From JAWLFI01 sp041685645 (GTDB lineage Bacteria; Bacteroidota; Bacteroidia; Chitinophagales; Saprospiraceae): a stretch of 33,855 nucleotides of DNA. The stretch covers positions 1 to 33,855 of the forward strand of contig JAWLFI010000007.1 of NCBI GenBank assembly GCA_041685645.1. The letters run 5' to 3'. The number at the start of each line of letters is the position of its first letter. Positions within the stretch are counted from its first letter, which is position 1. This document shows positions 26,483 to 33,855 of the stretch, one piece after another. The translations under genes were made by a program, and so were the position numbers. The notes below the pieces were generated by a model. That model worked only from the letters and a program-made list of their open reading frames with translations, did no database searches and was not told the origin of the DNA.

Positions 26483-29400
26483 ATGTCTTTTTGCTCTTAT
26501 ATTTTTAGGCCTTTTTTTAGTAGTGTAGTATTATTTGACCTTTTCGGTCAGCAGACAGATTACCAAATGAGATGTGATTTTATTGAGTCTGAGGAGTCTT
26601 TTGGATACGCGCCCATCTATAACGAAATGCCACACTCTGTAAATCAAAGTTGCTATAATGCTTCTGACCCATGTAGCAATCGCTTTCCCTTTAGTGAAAA
26701 CTGGGGAGACATTGATTCTGTGACTATTCGATTGAATTTTCATTTTATGAAAACTGGAGATGAAGGACTGAGTTTTGGAGAAAACGATGGAAACTGCCCA
26801 AGCTGTCCTAATAACGAGTGGTTTTCAGCATATAATGTAGCAAACTATCTTGTAGATGAATTAAATAACTCCACCGTTTCCATGAGTGACTATATTCAGT
26901 ATTATACAGTTGGTGATACTAATCGGATTAGTTCTGGCATTCCATTTTTAGATCCAGAGGGCAACCCTGTTCCCAATTTAGGCGATACAAAAATGCGTTT
27001 TGAACTATATGGAGATTCTGTATTCATTCATGAAATTGATGAATATAAATTTTATAGCGGGTCTGTTCCAGACTCCTCCTGCTTTGACGGACAAATCGGA
27101 TTTAAAACAGAGTTATATCATGACTCCTTAAGTCTATATGGCGATCAGGTTTTAGATGTATTTATTTATGATGAGTGGTTTCCTTCAGATTCATGTAGAG
27201 CAATAAGAGGTGCGGCCAGCACTAATGGTGCATACCTAACATTAGCAAATATGTGGGCTTTGTGGGAGCAAGCAAATACAAGTGGAGACACAAGTTTTTT
27301 TATTTATAACTATGTTTCTACTTTATGGCATGAAATTGGTCATACCTTCAGCTTAGCACATACTTTTCCTTCAGGGGGTGGATGTTGTGATGCAAATGAA
27401 GCGGGAATTAAAAATGCAAACAATACTGTTTTTCATGTGACAAATAATACGATGGGATACAACCCTCATTACGTCACTTTTTCGCCATGTCAGCTGGATA
27501 AGATGTTTAATAATATTTACATCCAAGAACATGAATTTGTGGATCGAGACACAAATTTGGATTTGACTTATGAGGGGGAACCTCTTACTCCGGCAATCGA
27601 AATAGATGGCGATAGTATCGTTACTTGGGATCAAGATATGAAGGTGACAAAACATATATATGTAAGATCTGGAAGTCAACTAAATATCGAAGCTGAGATT
27701 AGAATGGTGCCCGATGCCAATATAATTGTGGAGCGCGGTGCGATGTTGCATGTAAATCAAGATGGAAAGATTACCAATTTTGAATTTAATTGTGACAGAT
27801 GGGGCGGCATTTGGGTTTTTGGTAATCCGAATCGGAATCACCCTGATCAATGGAATGATAGTTTCTCCTCAGACGGTGAGGATCCTGGGAGATTCGTTAT
27901 ACAGAAAGGGGTTATTGAGAATTCTCGCTGGGGCATAAATTCAGGGTTCTATTTTTATTTGCCAAATATCGGCGGGAATAATCCTTTTTGGCCATCGCCA
28001 TTTTTATTTACTACTGGTGGGTATATATATGCTGATCAGGCTACTTTCAGTGGTAGCAGACAGTCTGTTAGATTTCTGCCCTATGAAAGGGAAAATAAGA
28101 GTAAGTTTTTAGGTTGTGAGTTTGGTCACCCCTCTATATTTCAGACGGAGGTAGGGGTAGTGATTGATAGAAATTATGGAATCGAATTTCAAGGGTGTGA
28201 ATTCTCGCAGATGCAATCTCATGGGATTTTTCTAAAAGATGCAAGCTTTAATATCCATAATAATAACAAGTTTAAATCCATTCAAGGTACTGCTATATCT
28301 GTACTTTATACAGGAATATATGTACCCTTTAATTATCTCTACAATATTGGTGAAGAGGAAGGTAACCCCCTTAGTTCAGGAAATGTATTTGAAGGTAACA
28401 ATTTGGACATACGCATTGAGTCTTTTTTATTGACAAGAAGGGAATTGTCCATAAAAGGCAATTCCTTTGAATCTAATTGGAGTTCGAGTTTGCCACTTCA
28501 AAACCAAACGAAAAATATTGAGGTTTTTCAATCTCATGTCGTTATTCAAAATAACACCTTCAAAAATACCTATCAAAATATCAGTTTAAATTGTAGGCAA
28601 TCTCAGGAGACTAAAATTCTAAATAACGATTTCATCAACTTTCATACAGCTATTTGGTATGAAAAAATTGGCAATCCCCAAAAGTTTAAACACAAAACAA
28701 CTTTTGCTTGCAATTCCTTTTTTGGTAATTCTTCTAGCGGTGTTTTGATTGATGAGTCTGGAGTTAATAATCAAGGTGACGAATATTATTACCTCGACAA
28801 TAAATGGCATCGCGATGTAAATGACGAGCCGCTTCCCGGGGTATATGATATTCGTGTGATTCCACCGAGTAGTATAGACGATACGATAATTACCATGTTT
28901 AATTCTCCGGTTTTTACCTATAGCGTCGAAAAAAACACTCCGCTAATAGATACGACCCGTCCCTTATGCAATCTGACAACTGGGCACTCCAATTGTCAAA
29001 ATACGCAAAATTATGACTTATATGATCTGGCGATTCAAACTGACTGTGGAGTTTCAAATGTTGCTTTTTCTGAGCTGGAGCCCCTTTCGCTTGACGAAAT
29101 CCGAGCCAAAATGGATTCTATAGATCAATTTGGTGAAAATGCAGTGCCAGCTGAAAATTATTTCGACTTAGAGGGAAGACAATACCGGCTTATTAAAAGT
29201 TTGGTTGATTCTCTGCTAAGTATAGATCAGTATATTTTGGCGGATTCTTTGTTGAGTTTAGAGAATGACTTAGAATATGCTCAGCACAGATTTGGAATTC
29301 GACTAGCTACAAAAGAATACGATCAGGCAAGAAGCTATTTGAACTCCTTAGGTGGAGAGTCATCCGAGATTGGAGATTTCAAAACTGTGCAGCACTTACA

Positions 29401-29866
29401 TTTAGACTTTTTGTCGGATAGTACTTATACCATTGACTCAAATGATATAAATACTTTGGAAACTGTAGCTGGAAAGCGACATATCCCCTCAAGTCATGCT
29501 CGCGCATTGTTGTCCATTATAGACGGGCGAGCATGGGATCCTGTTTTTCCAAATATCGAGGATGTTGACTCCGTAAGCTTTCATTTCAGCGAAGAAACAG
29601 AGCCTATTGAAAATACAACTGTAGTCTATCCCAATCCGAGTCATGGCATATTCACCATTATACCTAATAGTAAAACCTTCGACACAGGCACTGAACTGCA
29701 AATTCAAGTTTTTGATATTGCAGGAAAAAGAATCTCCCAAGTCAAACTGGTTGAGGCCTCATCTGATAGCTATCGGGTTAATCTAAGAGACGTACCTGAT
29801 GGGATATATTTATTATTGATAGCTCAAAGAGGTCATCAAGAAATCGTGAAAATAGTAAAACAATGA
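26483..29866 (+). CDS. Secreted metzincin-like metalloprotease with beta-helix region and type IX sorting domain
   Basis: About 1127 residues. The zinc site is HEIGHTFSLAH (His283, Glu284, His287, His293), followed 31 residues later by a Met-turn NNTMGYN (Met324), together diagnostic of a metzincin, nearest in layout to the pappalysin (M43) type. The usual Gly in the eighth motif position is Ser. After the protease domain come parallel beta-helix-like repeats (about 400-760), a helical region (about 860-1000), and a C-terminal type A T9SS sorting domain (about 1046-1127, VVYPNPSHGIFTI start and GIYLLLI near the end). The N-terminus is odd: with ATG 26483 the signal region is short and contains Asp. 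It overlaps the next gene by ATGA. The whole gene is A+T-rich compared with its neighbours. Confidence 0.85.
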   Translation: MSFCSYIFRPFFSSVVLFDLFGQQTDYQMRCDFIESEESFGYAPIYNEMPHSVNQSCYNASDPCSNRFPFSENWGDIDSVTIRLNFHFMKTGDEGLSFGENDGNCPSCPNNEWFSAYNVANYLVDELNNSTVSMSDYIQYYTVGDTNRISSGIPFLDPEGNPVPNLGDTKMRFELYGDSVFIHEIDEYKFYSGSVPDSSCFDGQIGFKTELYHDSLSLYGDQVLDVFIYDEWFPSDSCRAIRGAASTNGAYLTLANMWALWEQANTSGDTSFFIYNYVSTLWHEIGHTFSLAHTFPSGGGCCDANEAGIKNANNTVFHVTNNTMGYNPHYVTFSPCQLDKMFNNIYIQEHEFVDRDTNLDLTYEGEPLTPAIEIDGDSIVTWDQDMKVTKHIYVRSGSQLNIEAEIRMVPDANIIVERGAMLHVNQDGKITNFEFNCDRWGGIWVFGNPNRNHPDQWNDSFSSDGEDPGRFVIQKGVIENSRWGINSGFYFYLPNIGGNNPFWPSPFLFTTGGYIYADQATFSGSRQSVRFLPYERENKSKFLGCEFGHPSIFQTEVGVVIDRNYGIEFQGCEFSQMQSHGIFLKDASFNIHNNNKFKSIQGTAISVLYTGIYVPFNYLYNIGEEEGNPLSSGNVFEGNNLDIRIESFLLTRRELSIKGNSFESNWSSSLPLQNQTKNIEVFQSHVVIQNNTFKNTYQNISLNCRQSQETKILNNDFINFHTAIWYEKIGNPQKFKHKTTFACNSFFGNSSSGVLIDESGVNNQGDEYYYLDNKWHRDVNDEPLPGVYDIRVIPPSSIDDTIITMFNSPVFTYSVEKNTPLIDTTRPLCNLTTGHSNCQNTQNYDLYDLAIQTDCGVSNVAFSELEPLSLDEIRAKMDSIDQFGENAVPAENYFDLEGRQYRLIKSLVDSLLSIDQYILADSLLSLENDLEYAQHRFGIRLATKEYDQARSYLNSLGGESSEIGDFKTVQHLHLDFLSDSTYTIDSNDINTLETVAGKRHIPSSHARALLSIIDGRAWDPVFPNIEDVDSVSFHFSEETEPIENTTVVYPNPSHGIFTIIPNSKTFDTGTELQIQVFDIAGKRISQVKLVEASSDSYRVNLRDVPDGIYLLLIAQRGHQEIVKIVKQ

Positions 29867-31497
29867 TCTGTAGACTATTTTTTATCGTATTTCTGTTGGG
29901 CTTAATGAGTATTCAACTCAATGGCCAAAGGTATTTTTCGAAAATCTATCCATTTGAAGAGGGAACCCATAGATTTATAAGCATTGAATCCTTAGACACA
30001 AACTTGTTTTGGCTTCAGGGTACAAAATGGCTTCCTGGCTTTAGTTCTCTTTCAGGATATTATTATATGGATGGGCAAGGAAACCTCGTTGACTCCTTTT
30101 TTTATGAAACCGAAGGTCTTATGGCAAAGGCTCTTCCAGCAAATAATTATATTTTTAAAGACGACCTGATCTATCAGTTGTATTCTTATAGAGACTCCGA
30201 GAATCCGCACGATATTTATGTTTCGTCGCGCTCAGAGAGAGATAGTGTAGATATGTTTCCTGTAGACTTCCAACGTCCCGAATGGGATCGGACTTTTGCT
30301 AATACCATGACTCTGTATCAGGATACCATATACATTTTTGGTGTTGGGTATATAGCCGGCGATCCAAACACACACGATATCTTCATGATTAAAATGGACT
30401 TGAAGGGCAATATGATTTGGCTTAAAGATCTAGATCAATATCATTATTTTAGGTCCTCTCATCACATTATGAGTAATGTATTGGAAAAAGACGGCTTTTT
30501 TTACTTTACAAATCTTGGAGATGGTCCTTTAGGATCTCATCATAACTCCCGGGTATATAAAGTCTCAGCAGAGGGTGAGTTGGTTTGGCGGTCAGCATTG
30601 GAAAACGAAGCAGTATCCAGTCAGTCTAGTTTTCCAGATATTACTTTTACCGCTGATAGTTCAGCCATAGTGTGGACGAACAATCGAATTCTTTATCTGG
30701 AAGATGTGGATAATGACTGGGAAGTATGGCAAAGTAAAAGTTACAACCCGATCAGTCTAACATTGCTTGACACGGGAGATGGCAGTTTTATTGAAGACTA
30801 TCTTTATATTATAGACAGTATTGGTAATACATTTGAAACGAGGAATGTGATCACCTCTCGCTTTAATGGGGATTACATTTTTTGCGGCATTTGGGAAAAT
30901 CTTTATGGTGATATTAATCAATGGAGTAATCCACTCATAGGTCGCGTGAGTCCATCGGGCGAGTTTAAATGGGTCAAGCTGGTTGCAGATATGTGGGATG
31001 ATTCATTCACTGCCTGGAGCTTTTTTAGTGTGAAGGAGGCTTATAATGAGGACTTAGTCTTGGTCGGAGGTACACATCGACAAGTAGGCCATTCGGGCTA
31101 CTTACCCGCCTGGGTAATGCGCATTGGTCCGAACGGTTGTGTTCCGGGCCATACTTATTGCAATGAAGACACCTTGATTCTCAATCATCCGAATGTCGTG
31201 GTATCCTTAGAGACGCCAATGATGCAGCGCAAAGATATGCAGGTATATCCGAATCCCTTGTCCACGGGACAATCGGTGCATTTGGGTTTTGAGAAGTCAG
31301 GCTTCCCTTTTCGTGGCCTCGCTGAGGTGAAATGGATCAGTTCAGATGGGCGCACCATGGCCGAACAAAAACTTACCCTTGTCGAGCGCGCAGGATATCG
31401 AACTCAGGTGCCGCCCGACCTATCACCCGGCCTGTACTTTTTAGAGATGCGTATTGGAACGGAAAGCTATGTGGCGCGCGTGGTGGTAGAGCGCTGA
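29863..31497 (+). CDS. Secreted propeller-like protein with type IX sorting domain
   Basis: A 544-residue exported protein. The signal peptide is clear (MICRLFFIVFLLGLMSIQLNG, cut before QRYF). The body has repeated strands with the pattern D-x-K/S-G-x-x-x-W (MDLKGNMIWLKDL; VSAEGELVWRS; VSPSGEFKWVK), typical of seven- or eight-bladed beta-propellers of secreted Bacteroidota proteins. The C-terminus (about 460-544) is a type A T9SS sorting domain starting MQVYPNPLSTGQ. Its start overlaps the stop of the metzincin gene (ATGA), so translation is likely coupled and the two may act together. No catalytic residues are visible. The last 350 bases are much more G+C-rich than the rest of the gene. Confidence 0.82.
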   Translation: MICRLFFIVFLLGLMSIQLNGQRYFSKIYPFEEGTHRFISIESLDTNLFWLQGTKWLPGFSSLSGYYYMDGQGNLVDSFFYETEGLMAKALPANNYIFKDDLIYQLYSYRDSENPHDIYVSSRSERDSVDMFPVDFQRPEWDRTFANTMTLYQDTIYIFGVGYIAGDPNTHDIFMIKMDLKGNMIWLKDLDQYHYFRSSHHIMSNVLEKDGFFYFTNLGDGPLGSHHNSRVYKVSAEGELVWRSALENEAVSSQSSFPDITFTADSSAIVWTNNRILYLEDVDNDWEVWQSKSYNPISLTLLDTGDGSFIEDYLYIIDSIGNTFETRNVITSRFNGDYIFCGIWENLYGDINQWSNPLIGRVSPSGEFKWVKLVADMWDDSFTAWSFFSVKEAYNEDLVLVGGTHRQVGHSGYLPAWVMRIGPNGCVPGHTYCNEDTLILNHPNVVVSLETPMMQRKDMQVYPNPLSTGQSVHLGFEKSGFPFRGLAEVKWISSDGRTMAEQKLTLVERAGYRTQVPPDLSPGLYFLEMRIGTESYVARVVVER

Positions 31498-31808
31498 TTG
31501 AAAAGAGGACTGTAATTCTAGGTTTGAATTCTATCATCCTAAGAATACCCTCAAGTGTGTGCTGAAAGTATCAACTGTTCTTACTTTTTCTTTAAAACTT
31601 GTGAAATAGTCGAATTACACATTATCCCCAACTACCAAATCACCTGTGTTGGGCTTGCCATTTGTGCTGCCCAGAGTAAAGTCCACGATGGCTATCACCT
31701 TCTGAATGAAATAATTGTGAATTTTTTGGAAGATGGGCACCCTGTTTCCTCAATATCTCAGATTTGTTTATCTTTCCCTCGACTAAAAACAAATAAACTA
31801 TATTCCTC
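31498..31808. other. Intergenic region upstream of serC
   Basis: About 310 bases, nothing convincing. A frame at 31555-31812 (GTG start, 85 residues, Cys-rich) ends in a TGA that overlaps the serC ATG, but its composition and lack of a ribosome site argue against a gene. A near -7 box, TATCTTTC (31769-31776), has no -33 partner. No terminator is seen after the propeller gene. Confidence 0.45.
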
Positions 31809-32876
31809 ATGAAACACAATTTTAGCGCCGGGCCATCCATACTTCCCAAAGAGGTTTTTCAGCAAGCCGCCAACGGCATTCTCAATTTTAATGATCTGGA
31901 TTTGTCTGTCTTGGAAATTTCTCATCGCTCCAAAGACTTTGTTGAAGTGTTAGACCGCGCCGTTGCATTAGTAAAGGATTTGTTGAACTTGCCGGATACG
32001 CACAAACCATTGTTTTTGACTGGCGGTGCCAGTAGCCAATTTTTTATGGCGCCGATGAATCTACTGTCCAGCGGGCAAACGGCCCACTACGTAGATACGG
32101 GGTCCTGGTCCACTAAGGCAATTAAAGAGGCCAGGTTGTTTGGAGAGGTCAAGGTGTTAACTTCTTCTAAGGAAGACAATTTCTCACATATTCCCAAAGA
32201 TTACAAAGTGCCTTCGACGGGAGCTTACCTGCACCTGACCAGTAACAACACTATCTTCGGAACGCAGTTTCCTTCTTTTCCCGAAAGCCCGCTACCGATC
32301 GTATGTGATATGTCGTCCGATATTTTCTCTCGTCCCATCGATGCCGATAAATACGGTCTCATCTACGCCGGGGCACAAAAGAACATGGGGCCGGCCGGCA
32401 CCACCTTGGTCATCGTGAATGAGGAACTGCTGGGAAAAGTGGATCGCGAGATTCCCACCATGTTGGATTATCGAACCCATATCAAGAAAAACTCCTCTTT
32501 CAACACCCCTCCGGTATTTCCCATCTACGTATCGATGTTAGTTCTGGAGTGGGTGAAAAAGCACGGAGGCCTTGAGGCGATGCAGACGCGCAATGAAAGT
32601 AAATCACAATTGATGTACGGTGAAATAGATCGCAACCCCTTATTTGAAGGAGTCGCCGCCAAAGAGGATCGATCCCATATGAATGCCACTTTTGTCCTGA
32701 AAGAGGGTGGTTTGGAAAAAGAGTTTTTATCGGCTTGTGCGGATGCGGGTTGCGAAGGCATTAAGGGGCACAGATCTGTCGGTGGATTTAGGGCTTCGAT
32801 GTACAATGCACTCCCCATAGAAAGCGTACAGGTGTTGGTCGATGTCATGCGAGATTTTGAGCGTACTCACGGCTAG
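31809..32876 (+). CDS. serC: Phosphoserine aminotransferase
   Basis: PLP-dependent class V aminotransferase converting 3-phosphohydroxypyruvate and glutamate to phosphoserine, the second step of serine synthesis; also usable in pyridoxal phosphate synthesis. It has 355 residues, normal length. The N-terminus KHNFSAGPSILP is diagnostic, the PLP lysine is Lys191 in AGAQKNMGPAG, and the C-terminus has the GHRSVGGFRASMYNA phosphate-binding segment. The start ATG 31809 is clear. No serA follows within the window: the 980 bases downstream are repeat-rich and non-coding. Confidence 0.97.
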   Translation: MKHNFSAGPSILPKEVFQQAANGILNFNDLDLSVLEISHRSKDFVEVLDRAVALVKDLLNLPDTHKPLFLTGGASSQFFMAPMNLLSSGQTAHYVDTGSWSTKAIKEARLFGEVKVLTSSKEDNFSHIPKDYKVPSTGAYLHLTSNNTIFGTQFPSFPESPLPIVCDMSSDIFSRPIDADKYGLIYAGAQKNMGPAGTTLVIVNEELLGKVDREIPTMLDYRTHIKKNSSFNTPPVFPIYVSMLVLEWVKKHGGLEAMQTRNESKSQLMYGEIDRNPLFEGVAAKEDRSHMNATFVLKEGGLEKEFLSACADAGCEGIKGHRSVGGFRASMYNALPIESVQVLVDVMRDFERTHG

Positions 32877-32924
32877 TGCCATCATCCGAATCGACATTTT
32901 TCTATCATTGCTCTTTTTTTAATG

Positions 32925-33070
32925 TTTTGGGCGGTCCCTCGAGCTGTCCGCCGGCGGACAGCTCGGGGCGCTACGTCCAGGGCTGTCGGTCCTCCTCCCA
33001 CCAAATGTATTGGTGGGCTTCGGACGCATTCGCCGATAGCGAATGCCCCTTCCCATCGCTACCGCGAATC
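32925..33070 (+). repeat. Interspersed structured repeat, copy C
   Basis: Starts TTTTGGGCGGTCCCTC and ends CCCATCGCTACCGCGAAT, matching the edges of copies A and B. Structured core: a perfect 26-base palindrome at 32940-32965, a hairpin CCCACCAA-ATGTA-TTGGTGGG (32997-33017), a hairpin GCATTCGC-CGATA-GCGAATGC (33026-33046), and CCATCG/CGATGG arms (33053-33075). Each arm pairs exactly, so a folded RNA or DNA is strongly suggested. Confidence 0.65.
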
Positions 33071-33160
33071 GATGGCAGCGTGAAATATAGCGGTCAGGAA
33101 TGCTACTTCTTAAAGATCCTTCCTTTTCCTCATTTTACACATCCTTTCATCCTAAAAACC

Positions 33161-33401
33161 ATAAGGGTGCCTCCGGAAACTATCCTTTTACGCTAACAGC
33201 CATTTTTTTAAATGGCTTAGATGTATAATATGCACGTAATCATCGTTTATCCTCAGTCACTTAGCTATGGCGCCGTGGTGCGTCGTGGTGAGCGGAGTCG
33301 AACCAAGCGAAGCCGAACCACTAGGCTCCATCGTCTCGCCTTGATTACGTACATATTTTTTCACCTTGGCATCAAAAAATAGTTTCCGGAGGCACCCATA
33401 A
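33161..33401. mobile_element. MITE-like element with 19-bp perfect inverted ends and ATAA target duplication
   Basis: Left end GGGTGCCTCCGGAAACTAT (33165-33183) and right end at 33379-33397 are exact reverse complements. The direct repeat ATAA lies immediately outside both (33161-33164 and 33398-33401), as a target-site duplication would. A second inverted pair lies inside: 33228-33242 and 33342-33356, 14 of 15 bases complementary. The left half also has a perfect 8-bp hairpin AGCCATTT-TTTT-AAATGGCT (33198-33217). The 233-bp element encodes nothing, so it would be moved by a transposase elsewhere in the genome. The family is not recognised. Confidence 0.65.
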
Positions 33402-33590
33402 TTTAGACCATTGAGGCCTTAATTGTGTGATATTTCAGATACAGGGCACCACCGATGGCGCCATTAATACGTGCTTTGCCCTGCCGTAGATGTAGCGAAG
33501 GCGGCACCCTGTCCTCACCCTTGCACATCGCTGATGAAAGGCACAGCTGCTGCCACGAGTGTAGTTTGTAGCAGCCGCTATTTTTGTTCC

Positions 33591-33728
33591 ATTTCATGTG
33601 ATGTAATGTTCTACCGAAAGAGTGTATTTATTGTTGGTCGGACGTGCATAGGTCACGCTATTTCATGTGATCTGTCGTTCTACCCATAGAGCATATCAGC
33701 CGGTGGTCGGCTAGGCTTACGGTACGCG
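33591..33728 (+). repeat. Two tandem 69-bp imperfect direct repeats
   Basis: Unit 1 (33591-33659) and unit 2 (33660-33728) align without gaps, sharing ATTTCATGTGAT at the start, GTTCTACC at offset 17, AGAG, and TGGTCGG. A related segment, CCCATAGGGCATAC (33771-33784), resembles CCCATAGAGCATAT of unit 2 (33683-33696). They look like decayed copies of an interspersed palindromic repeat. Confidence 0.55.
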
Positions 33729-33855
33729 ATATCATAGGGTCTAGTTTCTCATAACCCAATGAAAAATTGCCCCATAGGGCATACGCGTCAACTTACGACT
33801 GGTTCTGTTACTCACAAAAAGGATAGCAGACAAAAACTAATTAGAACCCCGACAG

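Larger units (their letters stand above)
32877..33855. other. Repeat-rich non-coding region
   Basis: Nearly 1 kb without a credible gene. It contains repeat copy C (32925-33070), a MITE-like element (33161-33401), and a 69-bp imperfect direct repeat with a further partial copy (33591-33784). Short open frames at 32876-33196, 33403-33597 (minus) and 33471-33689 follow these repeats and have no protein-like character. The stretch 33402-33590 has no recognised structure. The area looks like an accumulation site for small non-autonomous elements. Confidence 0.6.

Noticed and set aside
31555..31812. 85-residue frame ending in an ATGA overlap with serC
   Set aside because: GTG start, no ribosome site, Cys-rich random-like composition; the overlap is probably chance.
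32876..33196. 106-residue plus-strand open frame after serC
   Set aside because: Spans repeat copy C and the edge of the MITE-like element; composition is that of the repeats.
33285..33325. tRNA-like T-arm (minus strand GGTTCGACTCC followed by CACCA)
   Set aside because: The stem beside the TTCGA loop does not pair and no anticodon or D arm is present; it is part of the MITE-like element's centre.

Overview
The window is a chromosomal segment of a member of the Bacteroidota, most likely from the Saprospirales/Lewinella side of the phylum. I infer this from three proteins with type IX secretion C-terminal domains (one CHU_C/gliding type, two type A), from phylum-restricted families (DUF4270, DUF4290, a short GT5-like protein next to glmS), from a B. 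subtilis-type sdhC-sdhA-sdhB operon, and from a general lack of Shine-Dalgarno sites with a few TAnnTTTG-like -7 boxes. No rRNA, tRNA, CRISPR, phage or transposase gene was found.

Layout. 1-465: intergenic, with repeat copy A. 466-4762: two tandem peptide (POT/PTR2) transporters. 4867-8508: a giant secreted protein with a lectin-like domain, ten tandem 51-residue Cys repeats and a CHU_C domain. 8621-9598: long-chain polyprenyl diphosphate synthase, converging on murA (10923-9604, minus) with a 5-base gap. 10924-11682: repeat copy B. 11683-12498: membrane protein with an Ada-like Cys/His C-terminus. 17363-12590 (minus): a probable operon of GT5-like protein, DUF4270 lipoprotein, glmS and DUF4290 protein. 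21688-17495 (minus): unknown 172-residue protein, RNase R, DUF819 membrane protein. 22191-25645: sdhCAB with a strong intrinsic terminator at 25680-25715. 25743-26195: small lipoprotein. 26483-31497: an AT-rich pair of secreted T9SS cargo proteins, a metzincin with a beta-helix and a propeller-like partner, overlapping by ATGA. 31809-32876: serC. 32877-33855: no gene, but dense repeats (copy C, a MITE-like element and a 69-bp direct repeat).

How the genes fit together. Most are core functions: cell-wall precursor supply (glmS, murA), quinone side chain and quinone-linked respiration (polyprenyl synthase, sdhCAB), serine synthesis, RNA decay and peptide uptake. The secreted T9SS proteins are the accessory layer. 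A protease/propeller pair and peptide importers would suit a protein-degrading marine lifestyle, but that link is inference.

The least explained material is non-coding: three copies of a G+C-rich structured interspersed repeat, a 233-bp MITE-like element with perfect 19-bp inverted ends and ATAA target duplication, and a perfect dyad between direct repeats upstream of sdhC. Among proteins, the most notable are a GT5-like protein lacking the KxGG motif, two POT paralogues with large inserts in different loops, and a possible frameshift in the metzincin signal peptide. I see no clear-cut new multi-gene defence or metabolic system.
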